Source of the DNA: an uncultured Peptoniphilus sp. | GTDB lineage: Bacteria > Bacillota > Clostridia > Tissierellales > Peptoniphilaceae | Length of the DNA stretch: 32,663 bases | Assembly (NCBI RefSeq): GCF_946222045.1 | Contig: NZ_CAMILN010000021.1 | Span: 1 to 32,663, forward strand | Direction of reading: 5' to 3' | Part shown: positions 15,017 to 24,193 of the stretch, one piece after another | Numbering within the stretch: position 1 is the stretch's first letter | Layout: each line of letters begins with the position of its first letter | Notes under the pieces: model-generated | Told to the model about the DNA's origin: nothing | The model's input: only the letters and a program-made list of their open reading frames with translations | Database searches by the model: none | Translations under genes and position numbers: made by a program

Positions 15017-16396
15017 ATGAAAGTTTCAGTTATCCTGGCAGCAGGAGAGGGAACGAGAATGAAGTCCAAAAAACCAAAGGTACTTCATGAAATTCTTGGA
15101 AGACCCATGCTTTTTTATGTCCTAAATTCTTGCAAGCATTCTCAAATTGAAAAGAATCTTGTGGTAGTGGGACACAATAAGGAAAAAGTGCGCGAGGCCT
15201 TTGAAGATGAAAAAGATGTGGAATTTATTGAGCAACCTATTGGCGACGATGTGCCCTATGGCACTGGTTATGCCGTTATGAATGCTCTTGATAAAATAGA
15301 AGACGATGACACAGTTATTATTTTAAATGGAGATACTCCTATTATTTCAAATTCAACTATTTCATGCTTTTTGAAATATCACGAAGAGAGAAATAATGAT
15401 ATAACAGTTTTGTCTGCTGATATGAAGGATCCTACAAACTACGGCAGGATTGTCAGGGATGAAAATGCAAATGTTGTTGCAATAGTTGAGGAAAAGGATG
15501 CAAGCGAAAAGCAAAAGTTAATCCGTGAAATTAATTCAGGAATTTTTGCCTTTAAGGGTTCTTCTCTCAAGTCGGCTCTTTCAAAGATTGATACTGACAA
15601 TGCAGCTAATGAGATGTATATAACTGATACTCTTGGAATTCTTGTTGAAGAAGGCAAGAAGGTTGATTCCTTTAAGTTAAGGGACACAAGAGAAATTCTT
15701 GGAGTTAATTCAAGATATGAGTTATCTATTGCAGCAGAAATCCTACAAAAGAAGATTAACAAGGAATATATGTTAAATGGTGTTGGCATAATTGATCCTA
15801 AGTCCACCTATATTGAATACGGGGCTACAATTGAAAGAGATGTCATGATTTACCCAGGCACTCGCATTGACAAGAAGTCTGTAATTAAAGAAGGGTCAGA
15901 AATTTATTCTTCGACTATAAAGAACTCAACAATTGGGGAAGATGTTATCATTAGGTCTTCTGAAATAGAAGATTCTTCTATAGGAAGAGGAACTACAGTG
16001 GGGCCTTATGCCCACCTAAGACCAAATTCTCATGTTGGAGAAAACTGCAAGATTGGGAACTTTGTTGAAGTTAAAAATTCCAATGTTGGAGATGGGTCAA
16101 AGATGAGCCACCTTGCTTACATTGGTGATGCCGATGTGGGTAGTGGAGTTAACATAGGCTGCGGAGTGGTCTTTGTTAATTACGATGGAAGAGACAAGTT
16201 TAGGGCCAAGGTGGGAGACAATGCCTTTATTGGTTCTAATGCAAACTTAGTGGCGCCAATTGAAGTAGAGGACAACGGCTATGTGGCTGCTGGATCTACT
16301 ATTACAAAAAATGTTTTGAAGGGTCAACTTTCTCTTGAGAGAGCAGCTCAAAAAAATATAGATGGTTGGGTTGAGAGAAAAGGATTTATCAAATAG
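15017..16396 (+). CDS. glmU: Bifunctional UDP-GlcNAc pyrophosphorylase / GlcN-1-P acetyltransferase
   Basis: It makes UDP-N-acetylglucosamine for peptidoglycan and wall polymers by acetylating glucosamine-1-phosphate, then uridylylating it. 459 residues, the usual length. The N-terminal uridylyltransferase domain shows LAAGEGTRMKSKKPKVLHEI (residues 7-26) and GDTPI. The C-terminal left-handed beta-helix (from about 250) shows many hexapeptide turns and the acetyltransferase signature GPYAHLRPNSHVGENCKIGN, then NYDGRDK and FIGSNANLVAP. AAGAGGTG precedes the ATG. First gene of a run with prs, pth, mfd and prsA on the same strand. Confidence 0.96.
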   Translation: MKVSVILAAGEGTRMKSKKPKVLHEILGRPMLFYVLNSCKHSQIEKNLVVVGHNKEKVREAFEDEKDVEFIEQPIGDDVPYGTGYAVMNALDKIEDDDTVIILNGDTPIISNSTISCFLKYHEERNNDITVLSADMKDPTNYGRIVRDENANVVAIVEEKDASEKQKLIREINSGIFAFKGSSLKSALSKIDTDNAANEMYITDTLGILVEEGKKVDSFKLRDTREILGVNSRYELSIAAEILQKKINKEYMLNGVGIIDPKSTYIEYGATIERDVMIYPGTRIDKKSVIKEGSEIYSSTIKNSTIGEDVIIRSSEIEDSSIGRGTTVGPYAHLRPNSHVGENCKIGNFVEVKNSNVGDGSKMSHLAYIGDADVGSGVNIGCGVVFVNYDGRDKFRAKVGDNAFIGSNANLVAPIEVEDNGYVAAGSTITKNVLKGQLSLERAAQKNIDGWVERKGFIK

Positions 16397-16409
16397 GAGG
16401 ACATGGATA

Positions 16410-17360
16410 ATGAACACAGTTAATGGAGAGGTATTAGTATTTACAGGAAATTCTAATCTTAGTCTTGTAGATAAAATTTGTGAAGACATGGGAATTGAAA
16501 AGGGCGCTGGTACTGTGTCCACATTTTCTGATGGAGAAATTTCAATTGATATTGGAGTTTCTGTAAGAGGTAAGGACGTTTTTGTTATCCAATCAACTTC
16601 TTCACCAGTTAATGACAATTTAATGGAACTTTTAATTTTAATTGATGGTCTAAAAAGAGCATCAGCAGGCAGAATCAACGCAGTTATTCCTTATTATGGA
16701 TATGCAAGACAAGACAGAAAGACTAAGGCGAGAGAACCTATCACTTCAAAGCTTGTTGCAAACCTAATTACTAAAGCAGGAGCTGACAGGGTTGTTGCCA
16801 TGGACCTTCACGCTGGTCAAATCCAAGGTTACTTTGATATTCCAGTTGACCACCTAACTGCTGTACCTTACCTTGCAAGATACTTCAAGGATATTGTAAA
16901 TGAAGATGACTTTGTAGTTGTTTCTCCAGACTTAGGTGGAGTTACAAGGACTAGAAAGTTTGCCAATGAATTAAATCTTCCTATTGCCATTATTGAAAAG
17001 AGAAGACCAAAGGCAAATGTGTCTGAAGTTATGAATATTATTGGTGATGTTGAAGGTAAGTCAGTTATTCTTGTTGATGACATTGCAGATACTGCTGGAA
17101 CTATTACTAAGGCAGCTGATGCATTAAAATCTAGAGGTGCAAAGAAAGTGTATGGAGCTGCAACTCACGGAGTTCTATCAGGACCAGCTATTGAAAGACT
17201 AGAAAATTCATCTCTAGAAAAATTTGTAATCACAGATACTATTGAACTTCCAGAAGAAAAGAAAATAGATAAGATTGATATTGTGTCTGTTGCTCCAATT
17301 TTTGCATCAGCAATTAAGAGAATCAACACATCAACATCAGTTAGTGAAATGTTTGAATAA
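16410..17360 (+). CDS. prs: Ribose-phosphate pyrophosphokinase (PRPP synthetase)
   Basis: It makes PRPP from ribose-5-phosphate and ATP for nucleotide, His and Trp synthesis. 316 residues, typical of class I. Motifs: FSDGEISIDIG, the ATP-site region YYGYARQDRK, the metal-binding DLHAGQIQGYFDIPVDHL and the PRPP loop VILVDDIADTAGT. The frame is open upstream into glmU, but AGGAGG at 16395-16400 points to the ATG at 16410; a nearby ATG at 16403 is out of frame. It follows glmU by 13 bp, the classic Firmicute glmU-prs pair. Confidence 0.96.
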   Translation: MNTVNGEVLVFTGNSNLSLVDKICEDMGIEKGAGTVSTFSDGEISIDIGVSVRGKDVFVIQSTSSPVNDNLMELLILIDGLKRASAGRINAVIPYYGYARQDRKTKAREPITSKLVANLITKAGADRVVAMDLHAGQIQGYFDIPVDHLTAVPYLARYFKDIVNEDDFVVVSPDLGGVTRTRKFANELNLPIAIIEKRRPKANVSEVMNIIGDVEGKSVILVDDIADTAGTITKAADALKSRGAKKVYGAATHGVLSGPAIERLENSSLEKFVITDTIELPEEKKIDKIDIVSVAPIFASAIKRINTSTSVSEMFE

Positions 17361-17369
17361 GGTGATTAA

Positions 17370-17939
17370 GTGTATATAATTGCAGGACTGGGAAATCCGG
17401 GAAAAAAGTACGAAGCTACTAGGCACAACGTGGGTTTCTCAACAATTGATGTCCTTGCGGATAAGCTTAATATAAAAGTTAATAAGATTAAATTTAAGGG
17501 GCTTGTAGGTGAAGGGAGAATTGGATCAGAAAAGGTCATTCTCCTAAAGCCCCATACTTTTATGAACAATTCCGGAGAATCAATTGTAGAAATTTTAAAT
17601 TTTTATAAATTAAAACCAGAAGACTTAATGGTTATTGTGGATGACATTGACATTGAATTTGCCCAGCTAAAGATAAAGAAAAGTGGATCAGCTGGAACCC
17701 ACAATGGACTTAAGTCTATTGTAAATTTAACAGGAAGCAAAAATTTTGCCAGGTTTAAAATTGGTGTTGGTAAAAAACATCCCAATGAAGATTTGGCAAG
17801 TTTTGTACTGTCCAATTTTCCATCAAAGGATAAAAAACACATTGAAGATGCCATAGATGCTTGTGCAGATGCCATAATTGATGCAGTGGACTCTGGCATA
17901 GACAAGTCCATGAATTCATATAACAACAACATTTATTGA
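17370..17939 (+). CDS. pth: Peptidyl-tRNA hydrolase
   Basis: It releases tRNA from peptidyl-tRNAs that drop off the ribosome. 189 residues, normal. Motifs: IAGLGNPGKKYEATRHNVGF with the catalytic His at about residue 19, HTFMNNSGESI, VDDIDIEFAQLKIKKSGSAG, then THNGLKSI. GTG start, with AAGGTGAT 4 nt upstream that overlaps the prs stop. It ends 8 bp before mfd, keeping the pth-mfd order common in Firmicutes. Confidence 0.95.
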   Translation: MYIIAGLGNPGKKYEATRHNVGFSTIDVLADKLNIKVNKIKFKGLVGEGRIGSEKVILLKPHTFMNNSGESIVEILNFYKLKPEDLMVIVDDIDIEFAQLKIKKSGSAGTHNGLKSIVNLTGSKNFARFKIGVGKKHPNEDLASFVLSNFPSKDKKHIEDAIDACADAIIDAVDSGIDKSMNSYNNNIY

Positions 17940-17947
17940 GGTGAAAA

Positions 17948-20900
17948 TTGAATTTTTTAATCAATAGTGTAAAAAACTTAGAAGCTTTTAAAGAATTAGA
18001 TAATTCAATAAAAATTTCAAAGAACACTGCAGTCTTTGGTTCAGAAGAGGCAGTGCTCTCTCTTTTTGCGCCCACTTTTTGTGCTGAGGGCAAGAAAGTT
18101 TGCCTAATTTCACAAGACAGGGCCAGGGCAAGAAAGGCCTATGAAGATATTGAGTCCATATCAGATGAAAACTGCGTTTACTATCCAGAGAAGGATGTAT
18201 TTTTCTACGACAGGGACTCAAAGTCCAAGGAGAACACCAAAAAAAGACTAGAAGCCATGGCAGAAATTGCAAGTGGGAGGGCAAATATTGTTGTCACAAC
18301 CCTAAATGCCTTGACTGCAAAAATATCAAGACCAGAAATTTTTGCCTCTTATAAACTCCCTATAAAAGCTGGGCAAGTTTTGGATCTTGAAGACCTTCCA
18401 AACAAGCTTGTAGAAATGGGCTACGAAAGATTTCCAAGCGTCGAGGGTCTTGGCCAGTTCTCCATAAGGGGTTCAATTATAGACATTGGGACTCAAGATG
18501 CCAACTACAGGATAGAACTTTTTGACGATGAAGTTGATTCTATTAGATCCTTTGAAATTGAAAGTCAAAGGTCTCTTGATAAGTTGGAAGAAATTATTAT
18601 CTATCCCATAGAGGACCTCATCCTAAGAGAAGATGAGAAGGAAAAAATTGCCGAGAGAATAAAAAAAGATATTTCAAAAACAAAACTTGAGGGAAAAGAA
18701 AAGGACAGGCTAAGTGAAAAGTTTTTGAGATATGTAGACAGGCTTGAAAACCAAGAGACTATTATCAACAAGGATTTGATCCTTCCCTATGTAAACCAAG
18801 ACCAAGTGGGGTCTTTTTTAGACTACTTAGATGATTTTATATTTTTAATTGAAGAACCATCGAGGATTGTGGAAAGGGAAGAAGAACTTGAGACCTCTAA
18901 TGGAGAAAAGTTTGCCATTTTAATTGAGAATGGTGAAGTCACAAAGGCTCACGAAAAAACTTTTTACAACTACAAGGACATAGTAGATGACTTAAATGAA
19001 AAAACTTTAATAACTTTTAACGCCCTCTTAAAGCCACCAAAGATGTTTAATCCACAAGACATTGTAAATATCAAGGTCAAGAGCGTGACAAACTATATGT
19101 CAAAGATTAAGCTTTTTAAGGAAGACTTGGACTATTATGGAAATAATAACTTTAAGGTAATACTTCTTGGAGCAACGGAAAAAAGAGCCAAGAGGCTCTT
19201 TGACCACCTAGTGGACTTAGGTTATTCTCCTCATCTTGCAAAAAACACAAAAAATGAAAAAATCACTTCCAACATTGTTGTCACAACAGGTGCCTTAAAT
19301 GATGGAATAGAATTTTCTGATTCTAAAACAGTCTTTATAAATTATTCAGAAATTTATGGTTCTTTTTCAAAGAAAAAGAAGAAAAAAGTTCCTAAGAAGA
19401 AGGCCCTAAATTTTGAGGACTTGAAGATTGGCGACTACGTAGTCCACGAGGCTCACGGAGTTGGAAAATATGTTGGGACAACAAGACTTGAAGTTTCAGG
19501 AATCCAAAAGGACTATATTTTAATTGAATATGGTGGAGAGGACAAACTCTTCCTTCCAATCGAGGCCTTAGATTCCATATACAAGTATGTCCAAGAAGGC
19601 AAGAGACCTCCAAAAGTCAACAAGTTAAATTCCCTTGACTGGAAGAAGAAAAAGGCCCGTGCAAAAAAATCCATAGACGATATGGCAGACGAGCTGATAA
19701 AACTTTATGCCACTCGTGAAAACACCAAGGGCTTTGCCTTTAGTGAAGACTCCCAATACCAAAGGGAGTTTGAAGATGCCTTTATCTATGAAGAAACTTC
19801 TGGACAGTTGAAGTCTACTGAAGAGATCAAAGAGGACATGGAGAAGGATTCACCAATGGACAGGCTCCTATGTGCCGACGTTGGTTATGGGAAGACAGAG
19901 GTTGCCCTTCGTGCGGCCTTTAAGGCAATACTTGATGGAAAGCAAGTTGCCATTCTTGTGCCAACAACTATTTTGGCCCAACAACACTACAACACAATTA
20001 AGGAAAGGTTTAAAAACTTCCCTGTGGGAGTTGGACTCCTTTCAAGATTTAGGTCCAAGAAAGATCAAAAGATGGATCTTGAAGGTCTAAAGGATGGAAA
20101 CATTGATATAATCGTAGGAACTCACAGGCTCCTTTCTAAAGACGTCAAATTCAAGGACTTGGGACTTTTGATTATTGACGAAGAGCAGAGATTTGGCGTC
20201 CGTCACAAGGAAAAACTCAGAATGTTAAAAGAGAATGTGGACACCCTAACTCTTACAGCCACACCAATCCCAAGGACCCTACAAATGTCCATGATAGGCA
20301 TAAGGGATATGTCAGTTATTGAAGACCCACCTGAAGAGAGATTTCCAGTGGAGACTTATGTCTTGGAGTACAACAACCTCATGGTTCGTGAAGCCATATT
20401 AAAGGAAATTGAAAGGGGAGGCCAAGTTTACTTCCTCTACAACAAGGTTTCAAATATGGAAAATAAGCTCCTAGAACTTAGGAAGCTTGTCCCAGAAGCG
20501 ACCTTCTCCATGGCCAATGGTCAGATGACTGAGAAGGCTCTTGAGGACACAATGATTGACTTTATAGAAGGAAATGTTGACGTCCTAGTTTGCTCTACAA
20601 TAATAGAAACAGGCATGGACGTTCCCAATGCAAATACAATGATAATAACAGACTCCAACAGGTTGGGGCTTTCACAACTTTATCAACTTCGTGGTAGGAT
20701 AGGCAGGTCATCGAGAATTGCCTACGCCTACTTCACTTATGACAGGTCAACGTCAATTTCTGAAGTTGCACAAAAAAGGCTCCAAGCTATAAAAGAGTTT
20801 ACTGAGTTTGGTTCTGGCCACAAGATTGCAGAGAGGGACCTTGAAATCAGAGGTTCAGGATCCATACTTGGGTCAAGGCAGTCAGGTCACATAGAAAAAA

Positions 20901-21427
20901 TTGGTTACGACCTCTACATGAAGTACCTCAAGGATGCTGTCATGAAGTTAAAGGGCCTTGACGTTGAAGAAGAAATTGAAACTACAATTGACTTAAAGCT
21001 TGATTCCTTTATTCCAAAGGACTACATTGCCGATGATAAGACAAGGCTTGAGATTTACAAAAAGATTTCTGTTTTATCAACAGAAGAGGAATACTCAGAC
21101 CTTGTTGACGAATTAATCGACAGGTTCTCTGACTTCCCTGATGAAGTTTCCAACTTAATGGACATTGCTCTATTAAAGAACAAGGCCCAAAGGGCAAAAG
21201 TTTCATCAATTCTTGAGAGAAGAGGAGAATATAGGGTAAGAGTAGAAGGTGAAGTCCAACTTCCTGCCATCATGGAAATAAATAATGAGTTCGAGAATAT
21301 TTCCTACTCCATGGGAAATGACAATGAAATTATTTTGACTAAGTTAAAATATCCTCTTGATGAGCTTAAAAAGTTGGTTACAATTTTGTATTTACACAAA
21401 AAGGACACAAAAACTTCTAAAAAGTAG
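17948..21427 (+). CDS. mfd: Transcription-repair coupling factor
   Basis: A DNA translocase that removes RNA polymerase stalled at lesions and recruits UvrA. 1159 residues, full length. Layout: UvrB-like N-terminal domains; a Lys-rich linker (KKKKKKVPKKK) and the CarD-like RNA-polymerase-interaction domain (GDYVVHEAHGVGKYVG) from about residue 488; a superfamily-2 motor with Walker A DVGYGKTEVA at about 641-650 and the DEEQ box at about 742; GTHRLLSKDV, TATPIPRTLQMS and QLRGRIGRS; a C-terminal TRCF domain from about 1010. TTG start with TGAGGTG 4-5 nt upstream, overlapping the pth stop. No terminator separates it from prsA. Confidence 0.96.
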   Translation: MNFLINSVKNLEAFKELDNSIKISKNTAVFGSEEAVLSLFAPTFCAEGKKVCLISQDRARARKAYEDIESISDENCVYYPEKDVFFYDRDSKSKENTKKRLEAMAEIASGRANIVVTTLNALTAKISRPEIFASYKLPIKAGQVLDLEDLPNKLVEMGYERFPSVEGLGQFSIRGSIIDIGTQDANYRIELFDDEVDSIRSFEIESQRSLDKLEEIIIYPIEDLILREDEKEKIAERIKKDISKTKLEGKEKDRLSEKFLRYVDRLENQETIINKDLILPYVNQDQVGSFLDYLDDFIFLIEEPSRIVEREEELETSNGEKFAILIENGEVTKAHEKTFYNYKDIVDDLNEKTLITFNALLKPPKMFNPQDIVNIKVKSVTNYMSKIKLFKEDLDYYGNNNFKVILLGATEKRAKRLFDHLVDLGYSPHLAKNTKNEKITSNIVVTTGALNDGIEFSDSKTVFINYSEIYGSFSKKKKKKVPKKKALNFEDLKIGDYVVHEAHGVGKYVGTTRLEVSGIQKDYILIEYGGEDKLFLPIEALDSIYKYVQEGKRPPKVNKLNSLDWKKKKARAKKSIDDMADELIKLYATRENTKGFAFSEDSQYQREFEDAFIYEETSGQLKSTEEIKEDMEKDSPMDRLLCADVGYGKTEVALRAAFKAILDGKQVAILVPTTILAQQHYNTIKERFKNFPVGVGLLSRFRSKKDQKMDLEGLKDGNIDIIVGTHRLLSKDVKFKDLGLLIIDEEQRFGVRHKEKLRMLKENVDTLTLTATPIPRTLQMSMIGIRDMSVIEDPPEERFPVETYVLEYNNLMVREAILKEIERGGQVYFLYNKVSNMENKLLELRKLVPEATFSMANGQMTEKALEDTMIDFIEGNVDVLVCSTIIETGMDVPNANTMIITDSNRLGLSQLYQLRGRIGRSSRIAYAYFTYDRSTSISEVAQKRLQAIKEFTEFGSGHKIAERDLEIRGSGSILGSRQSGHIEKIGYDLYMKYLKDAVMKLKGLDVEEEIETTIDLKLDSFIPKDYIADDKTRLEIYKKISVLSTEEEYSDLVDELIDRFSDFPDEVSNLMDIALLKNKAQRAKVSSILERRGEYRVRVEGEVQLPAIMEINNEFENISYSMGNDNEIILTKLKYPLDELKKLVTILYLHKKDTKTSKK

Positions 21428-21429
21428 TG

Positions 21430-21435
21430 TATAAT
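21430..21435 (+). promoter_or_regulatory. Possible -10 element before prsA
   Basis: A perfect TATAAT, preceded by TG, lies 44 bp before the prsA ATG, just after the mfd stop. No good -35 is found at 17 bp, so a separate prsA promoter is possible but weakly supported. Confidence 0.35.
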
Positions 21436-21479
21436 GGAAACATTAAATGATAATAATTAAATAGAATAAGGAGAGAAAT

Positions 21480-22568
21480 ATGTTTTTAAAAAAATTTGGT
21501 AAAATAGGAGTAACTCTTGCACTAGCAGCGTCACTTGTGGCTTGTGGTGGTGCAAATAAGGATGCAGCAGCAAAGGTTGGTGGAGTTGAAATCCCAATGG
21601 AAGATTTTTACAAATCTTATGCAGCTAGGGTAAATCAACTTACTTCAATGTATGGTGAAGATGTTCTTGATAACAAGGAAGATGGCAAGAAATCTACTGA
21701 CGAACTTTTAAGAGAACAAGCAATCACAGACCTAACAACAACTGAAGCTATTAAACAAGATGCAGAAAAATCAAACATCACAGTTTCTGATGAAGAAGTA
21801 AATAAAAAGCTTGATGAAATAAAAACTCAACTTGGTGGAGAAGAAGCCTTCAACAATTTCTTAAAAGAAAATGGACTTCCAAAAGAATATGTTGCTGACA
21901 ACATGAAAAATCAAATGTTAGTTGGCAAATACACTCAAGAAAAATTAAAAGAAGTTGAACCGACTGAAGAAGAAGTAAAAAAACAATATGAAGACAACAA
22001 GGATTCTTACTACAAGGCAAAAGCATCTCACATCCTAGTGGATGACTTAAAGGAAGCTAATGTGTTGAGAAAACAAATCCTAAAGGGAGAAGACTTTGCT
22101 AAGCTTGCAAAGGAAAATTCTAAGGACACAGGAAGTGCACAAAATGGTGGATCACTTGGTGAATTTACAAGTGGACAAATGGTTGAAGCCTTTGACCAAG
22201 AAATTGCTAAGATGAAGGCTGGCGACATTTCTGAACCTATAACAACACAATTTGGTTACCACATCATTAAGCTAGAAGAAAAAACTCCTCTAGAATTTGA
22301 TGCAGTTAAGGACCAAATCAAGGCTGAGTTACAACAAGAAAAATTCAAAGACTATATTGACAAAGTTAAGAAAGATGCTAAAATAAAAACTTACGTTAAC
22401 ACTTCCAAAGAAGTTGAACTTCCAGATGAATACAAGAACTTTGGAAAGGTAGAAAAAGAAGGCCAAGCTAAGGAAGCGAGTGTAAAAGCTGAAGAAGCAA
22501 ATAAGAATGCAAAGGCTAATGCAGGAAAAGAAAATGCAAAGGCTGAAAACAAAAAAGAAACAAAATAA
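21480..22568 (+). CDS. prsA: PrsA-like lipoprotein, parvulin-type peptidyl-prolyl isomerase
   Basis: An extracytoplasmic foldase anchored by lipid to the outer face of the membrane, helping secreted proteins fold. 362 residues. The signal peptide ends in a lipobox, SLVAC, with the acylated Cys at residue 22. An alpha-helical N-terminal chaperone (SurA_N-like) region spans about 40-170. The parvulin rotamase domain spans about 178-270 (SHILVDDLKEA, FAKLAKENSKDTGSAQNGGS, LGEFTSGQM, FGYHIIKLEE). The C-terminal ~50 residues are Lys/Ala/Glu-rich and low-complexity, probably a flexible wall-spanning tail. GGAGAG precedes the ATG. A strong terminator follows. Confidence 0.92.
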   Translation: MFLKKFGKIGVTLALAASLVACGGANKDAAAKVGGVEIPMEDFYKSYAARVNQLTSMYGEDVLDNKEDGKKSTDELLREQAITDLTTTEAIKQDAEKSNITVSDEEVNKKLDEIKTQLGGEEAFNNFLKENGLPKEYVADNMKNQMLVGKYTQEKLKEVEPTEEEVKKQYEDNKDSYYKAKASHILVDDLKEANVLRKQILKGEDFAKLAKENSKDTGSAQNGGSLGEFTSGQMVEAFDQEIAKMKAGDISEPITTQFGYHIIKLEEKTPLEFDAVKDQIKAELQQEKFKDYIDKVKKDAKIKTYVNTSKEVELPDEYKNFGKVEKEGQAKEASVKAEEANKNAKANAGKENAKAENKKETK

Positions 22569-22578
22569 GATTTAAATC

Positions 22579-22640
22579 AAAGCCTGTGAGTAAAGAGCAA
22601 AAGGATTTTAGTCCTCTCTTAGGTCACAGGCCTTTTATTT
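22579..22640 (+). terminator. Intrinsic terminator after prsA
   Basis: GCCTGTGA (22582-22589) pairs with TCACAGGC (22624-22631), followed by CTTTTATTTTTTTA. An inner hairpin (AGAG...AGGA / TCCT...CTCT) extends it. It ends the glmU-prsA transcription unit. Confidence 0.85.
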
Positions 22641-22702
22641 TTTTATTGGCAAGCTTTTGCTTTAGATTAAAAATCTATTTATCAACAAATAAAACAAAAT
22701 TC

Positions 22703-22711
22703 TGGTATAAT
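22703..22711 (+). promoter_or_regulatory. Extended -10 promoter of whiA-HPr
   Basis: TGGTATAAT, a perfect extended -10 element (TGnTATAAT), lies 30 bp before the whiA ATG. No clear -35 is seen, which is normal for this promoter type. Confidence 0.65.
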
Positions 22712-22741
22712 GAATAAAAACATTGGTAATGGGGTGAAACA

Positions 22742-23677
22742 ATGAGTTTTTCATCAGAAGTCAAGGATGAGGTTGCAAAGATAAAGGTTGATGAATACAA
22801 GTTAATTTTATCTGAACTTGCAGGGATAACTCCTATGTGCGGAATTTTAAATTTTAAAAATAATAAAATTTCCATGGAATATATTACAGAAAATGCTCCT
22901 GTGGCAAGAAGAATTTTTACATTTTTGAGAAGGTCCTTTGGTTTTGACGTTGAAGTAAAAAATGTAAGGTCAACTCAACTTAAAAAAAATGTATTTATTA
23001 TCTATATATCTGAAGATGAGTCTTGCAGGTTACTTCTTGATGAGTTAAAATATATAAAGGGTGCAAGCGTATTTATGATAAATTATGCGCCCACTGACCT
23101 CATAAAAACTAGTAATGAGAAAAAGGCCTACATCCGTGGTGCTTTTATGGGTTCAGGTTCTATTACAGATCCAAAAAAAGGATATCATTTGGAATTTGTA
23201 TCGGAAAACGAATCCAACGCTTATTTTTTATCTGAAACAATTAATGCTTTTGGATTTACTTCAAAGGTAATTATGAGGAAGGAAAAATACATAATTTACA
23301 TTAAGGACTCAGAACAAATTTCTGATTTCTTATCTCTTATTGGTGCCTATAATTCTGTTTTGAAATACGAAAATGTAAGGGTTATAAAGGAAATGAGGAA
23401 CAATGTAAATAGGATTGTAAATTGTGAGACGGCCAACTTAAATAAAACAGTTAAGTCATCTTACGACCAGGTAGAAGATATAAGGCTCATCGACAAGGAA
23501 ATTGGGATAGAAAATTTAGATGAGGATTTAAAAGCCATAGCCAAGATAAGACTTGAGAATAGGTCTATGAGTTTAAATGATATTGCAAACTCTCTTGAGC
23601 CTAAGCTTTCAAAGTCCACTGTTAATTATAGATTTAAAAAACTTAGGAAAATTGCGAATAAGTTGAGGGGTGTATGA
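22742..23677 (+). CDS. whiA: DNA-binding protein WhiA
   Basis: A sporulation-regulator-related protein (WhiA) found in nearly all Firmicutes; in Bacillus it affects cell division and chromosome segregation. 311 residues. The N-terminal part is the WhiA / LAGLIDADG-like homing-endonuclease-derived fold (KKAYIRGAFMGSGSITDPKK, GYHLEF). The C-terminal HTH is clear: RLENRSMSLNDIANSLEPK, then LSKSTVNYRFKKLRKIANKL. GGGGTG precedes the ATG. The usual upstream partners rapZ and yvcK are absent here; the HPr gene follows directly, starting 2 bp after the stop. Confidence 0.94.
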   Translation: MSFSSEVKDEVAKIKVDEYKLILSELAGITPMCGILNFKNNKISMEYITENAPVARRIFTFLRRSFGFDVEVKNVRSTQLKKNVFIIYISEDESCRLLLDELKYIKGASVFMINYAPTDLIKTSNEKKAYIRGAFMGSGSITDPKKGYHLEFVSENESNAYFLSETINAFGFTSKVIMRKEKYIIYIKDSEQISDFLSLIGAYNSVLKYENVRVIKEMRNNVNRIVNCETANLNKTVKSSYDQVEDIRLIDKEIGIENLDEDLKAIAKIRLENRSMSLNDIANSLEPKLSKSTVNYRFKKLRKIANKLRGV

Positions 23678-23678
23678 A

Positions 23679-23945
23679 ATGATAAGTAAAAAAGTTGTAC
23701 TTAATAATAGTGACGGACTCCACGCTAGGGCCGCTGCACTATTTGTAAGAGAGGCTAATAAATTTGCTTCTGAAATAAATCTTGAAGCTCATGGTGACAA
23801 GGTAAATGGCAAGTCCATTATTGGTATAATGTCTCTTGGGGCTTATAATGGTGAAGAAATTGAGATTGAAGCTGATGGGGTAGACGAAGAAGAAGCTGTC
23901 CAAAGATTAGCTTACTTAGTTGAAAAAGAATTTATAAATCTTTAA
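23679..23945 (+). CDS. ptsH: Phosphocarrier protein HPr
   Basis: The small phosphocarrier of the sugar phosphotransferase system, 88 residues. The phosphorylated His is at residue 15 in GLHARAA, and the regulatory Ser is at residue 46 in NGKSIIGIMSL, as in Firmicute HPr. The usual Pro after HAR is Ala here. Because His15 is kept, it is HPr rather than the catabolite-only homologue Crh, though its position after whiA is where Bacillus has crh. The frame is open from a GTG at 23670 overlapping whiA, but AGGGGTG suits the ATG at 23679. No PTS enzyme I gene is in the window. Confidence 0.9.
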   Translation: MISKKVVLNNSDGLHARAAALFVREANKFASEINLEAHGDKVNGKSIIGIMSLGAYNGEEIEIEADGVDEEEAVQRLAYLVEKEFINL

Positions 23946-23966
23946 TTTAATAAAAATATTTTATTT

Positions 23967-23996
23967 GGAGTTTTGCTTTGTCAAAACTCTTTTTTC
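23967..23996 (+). terminator. Intrinsic terminator after ptsH
   Basis: GAGTTTTG (23968-23975) pairs with CAAAACTC (23982-23989), followed by TTTTTT. Confidence 0.85.
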
Positions 23997-24096
23997 ATGT
24001 CCTTTTATTTGTCTTTGGCCTTTGATAAAATATATTAAAGATTAGTAATGAAATTTTTTATTTTTTAATTTGTGAATGAGAAAATTTTGAAACTTA

Positions 24097-24138
24097 TTAG
24101 GAAGTCTTAAATTTTTTTAGGCTAAATAAACTTCCTAA
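24097..24138 (+). other. Inverted repeat in the dnaE leader
   Basis: TTAGGAAGT (24097-24105) and ACTTCCTAA (24130-24138) are perfect 9-bp arms around a 24-base loop, ending 55 bp before the dnaE start. It could be a leader stem-loop or operator. No T-run typical of a terminator follows. Confidence 0.4.
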
Positions 24139-24193
24139 AAATAGAATGATTAAAAAAAATAAAATTTGTGATTTATAGATTAAGGATGATCCT

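Noticed and set aside
14887..15069. 60-codon minus-strand ORF over the glmU start
   Set aside because: It overlaps the glmU promoter and N-terminus in antisense and has no support.
23679..23945. Crh instead of HPr
   Set aside because: His15 is present, whereas Crh lacks it.
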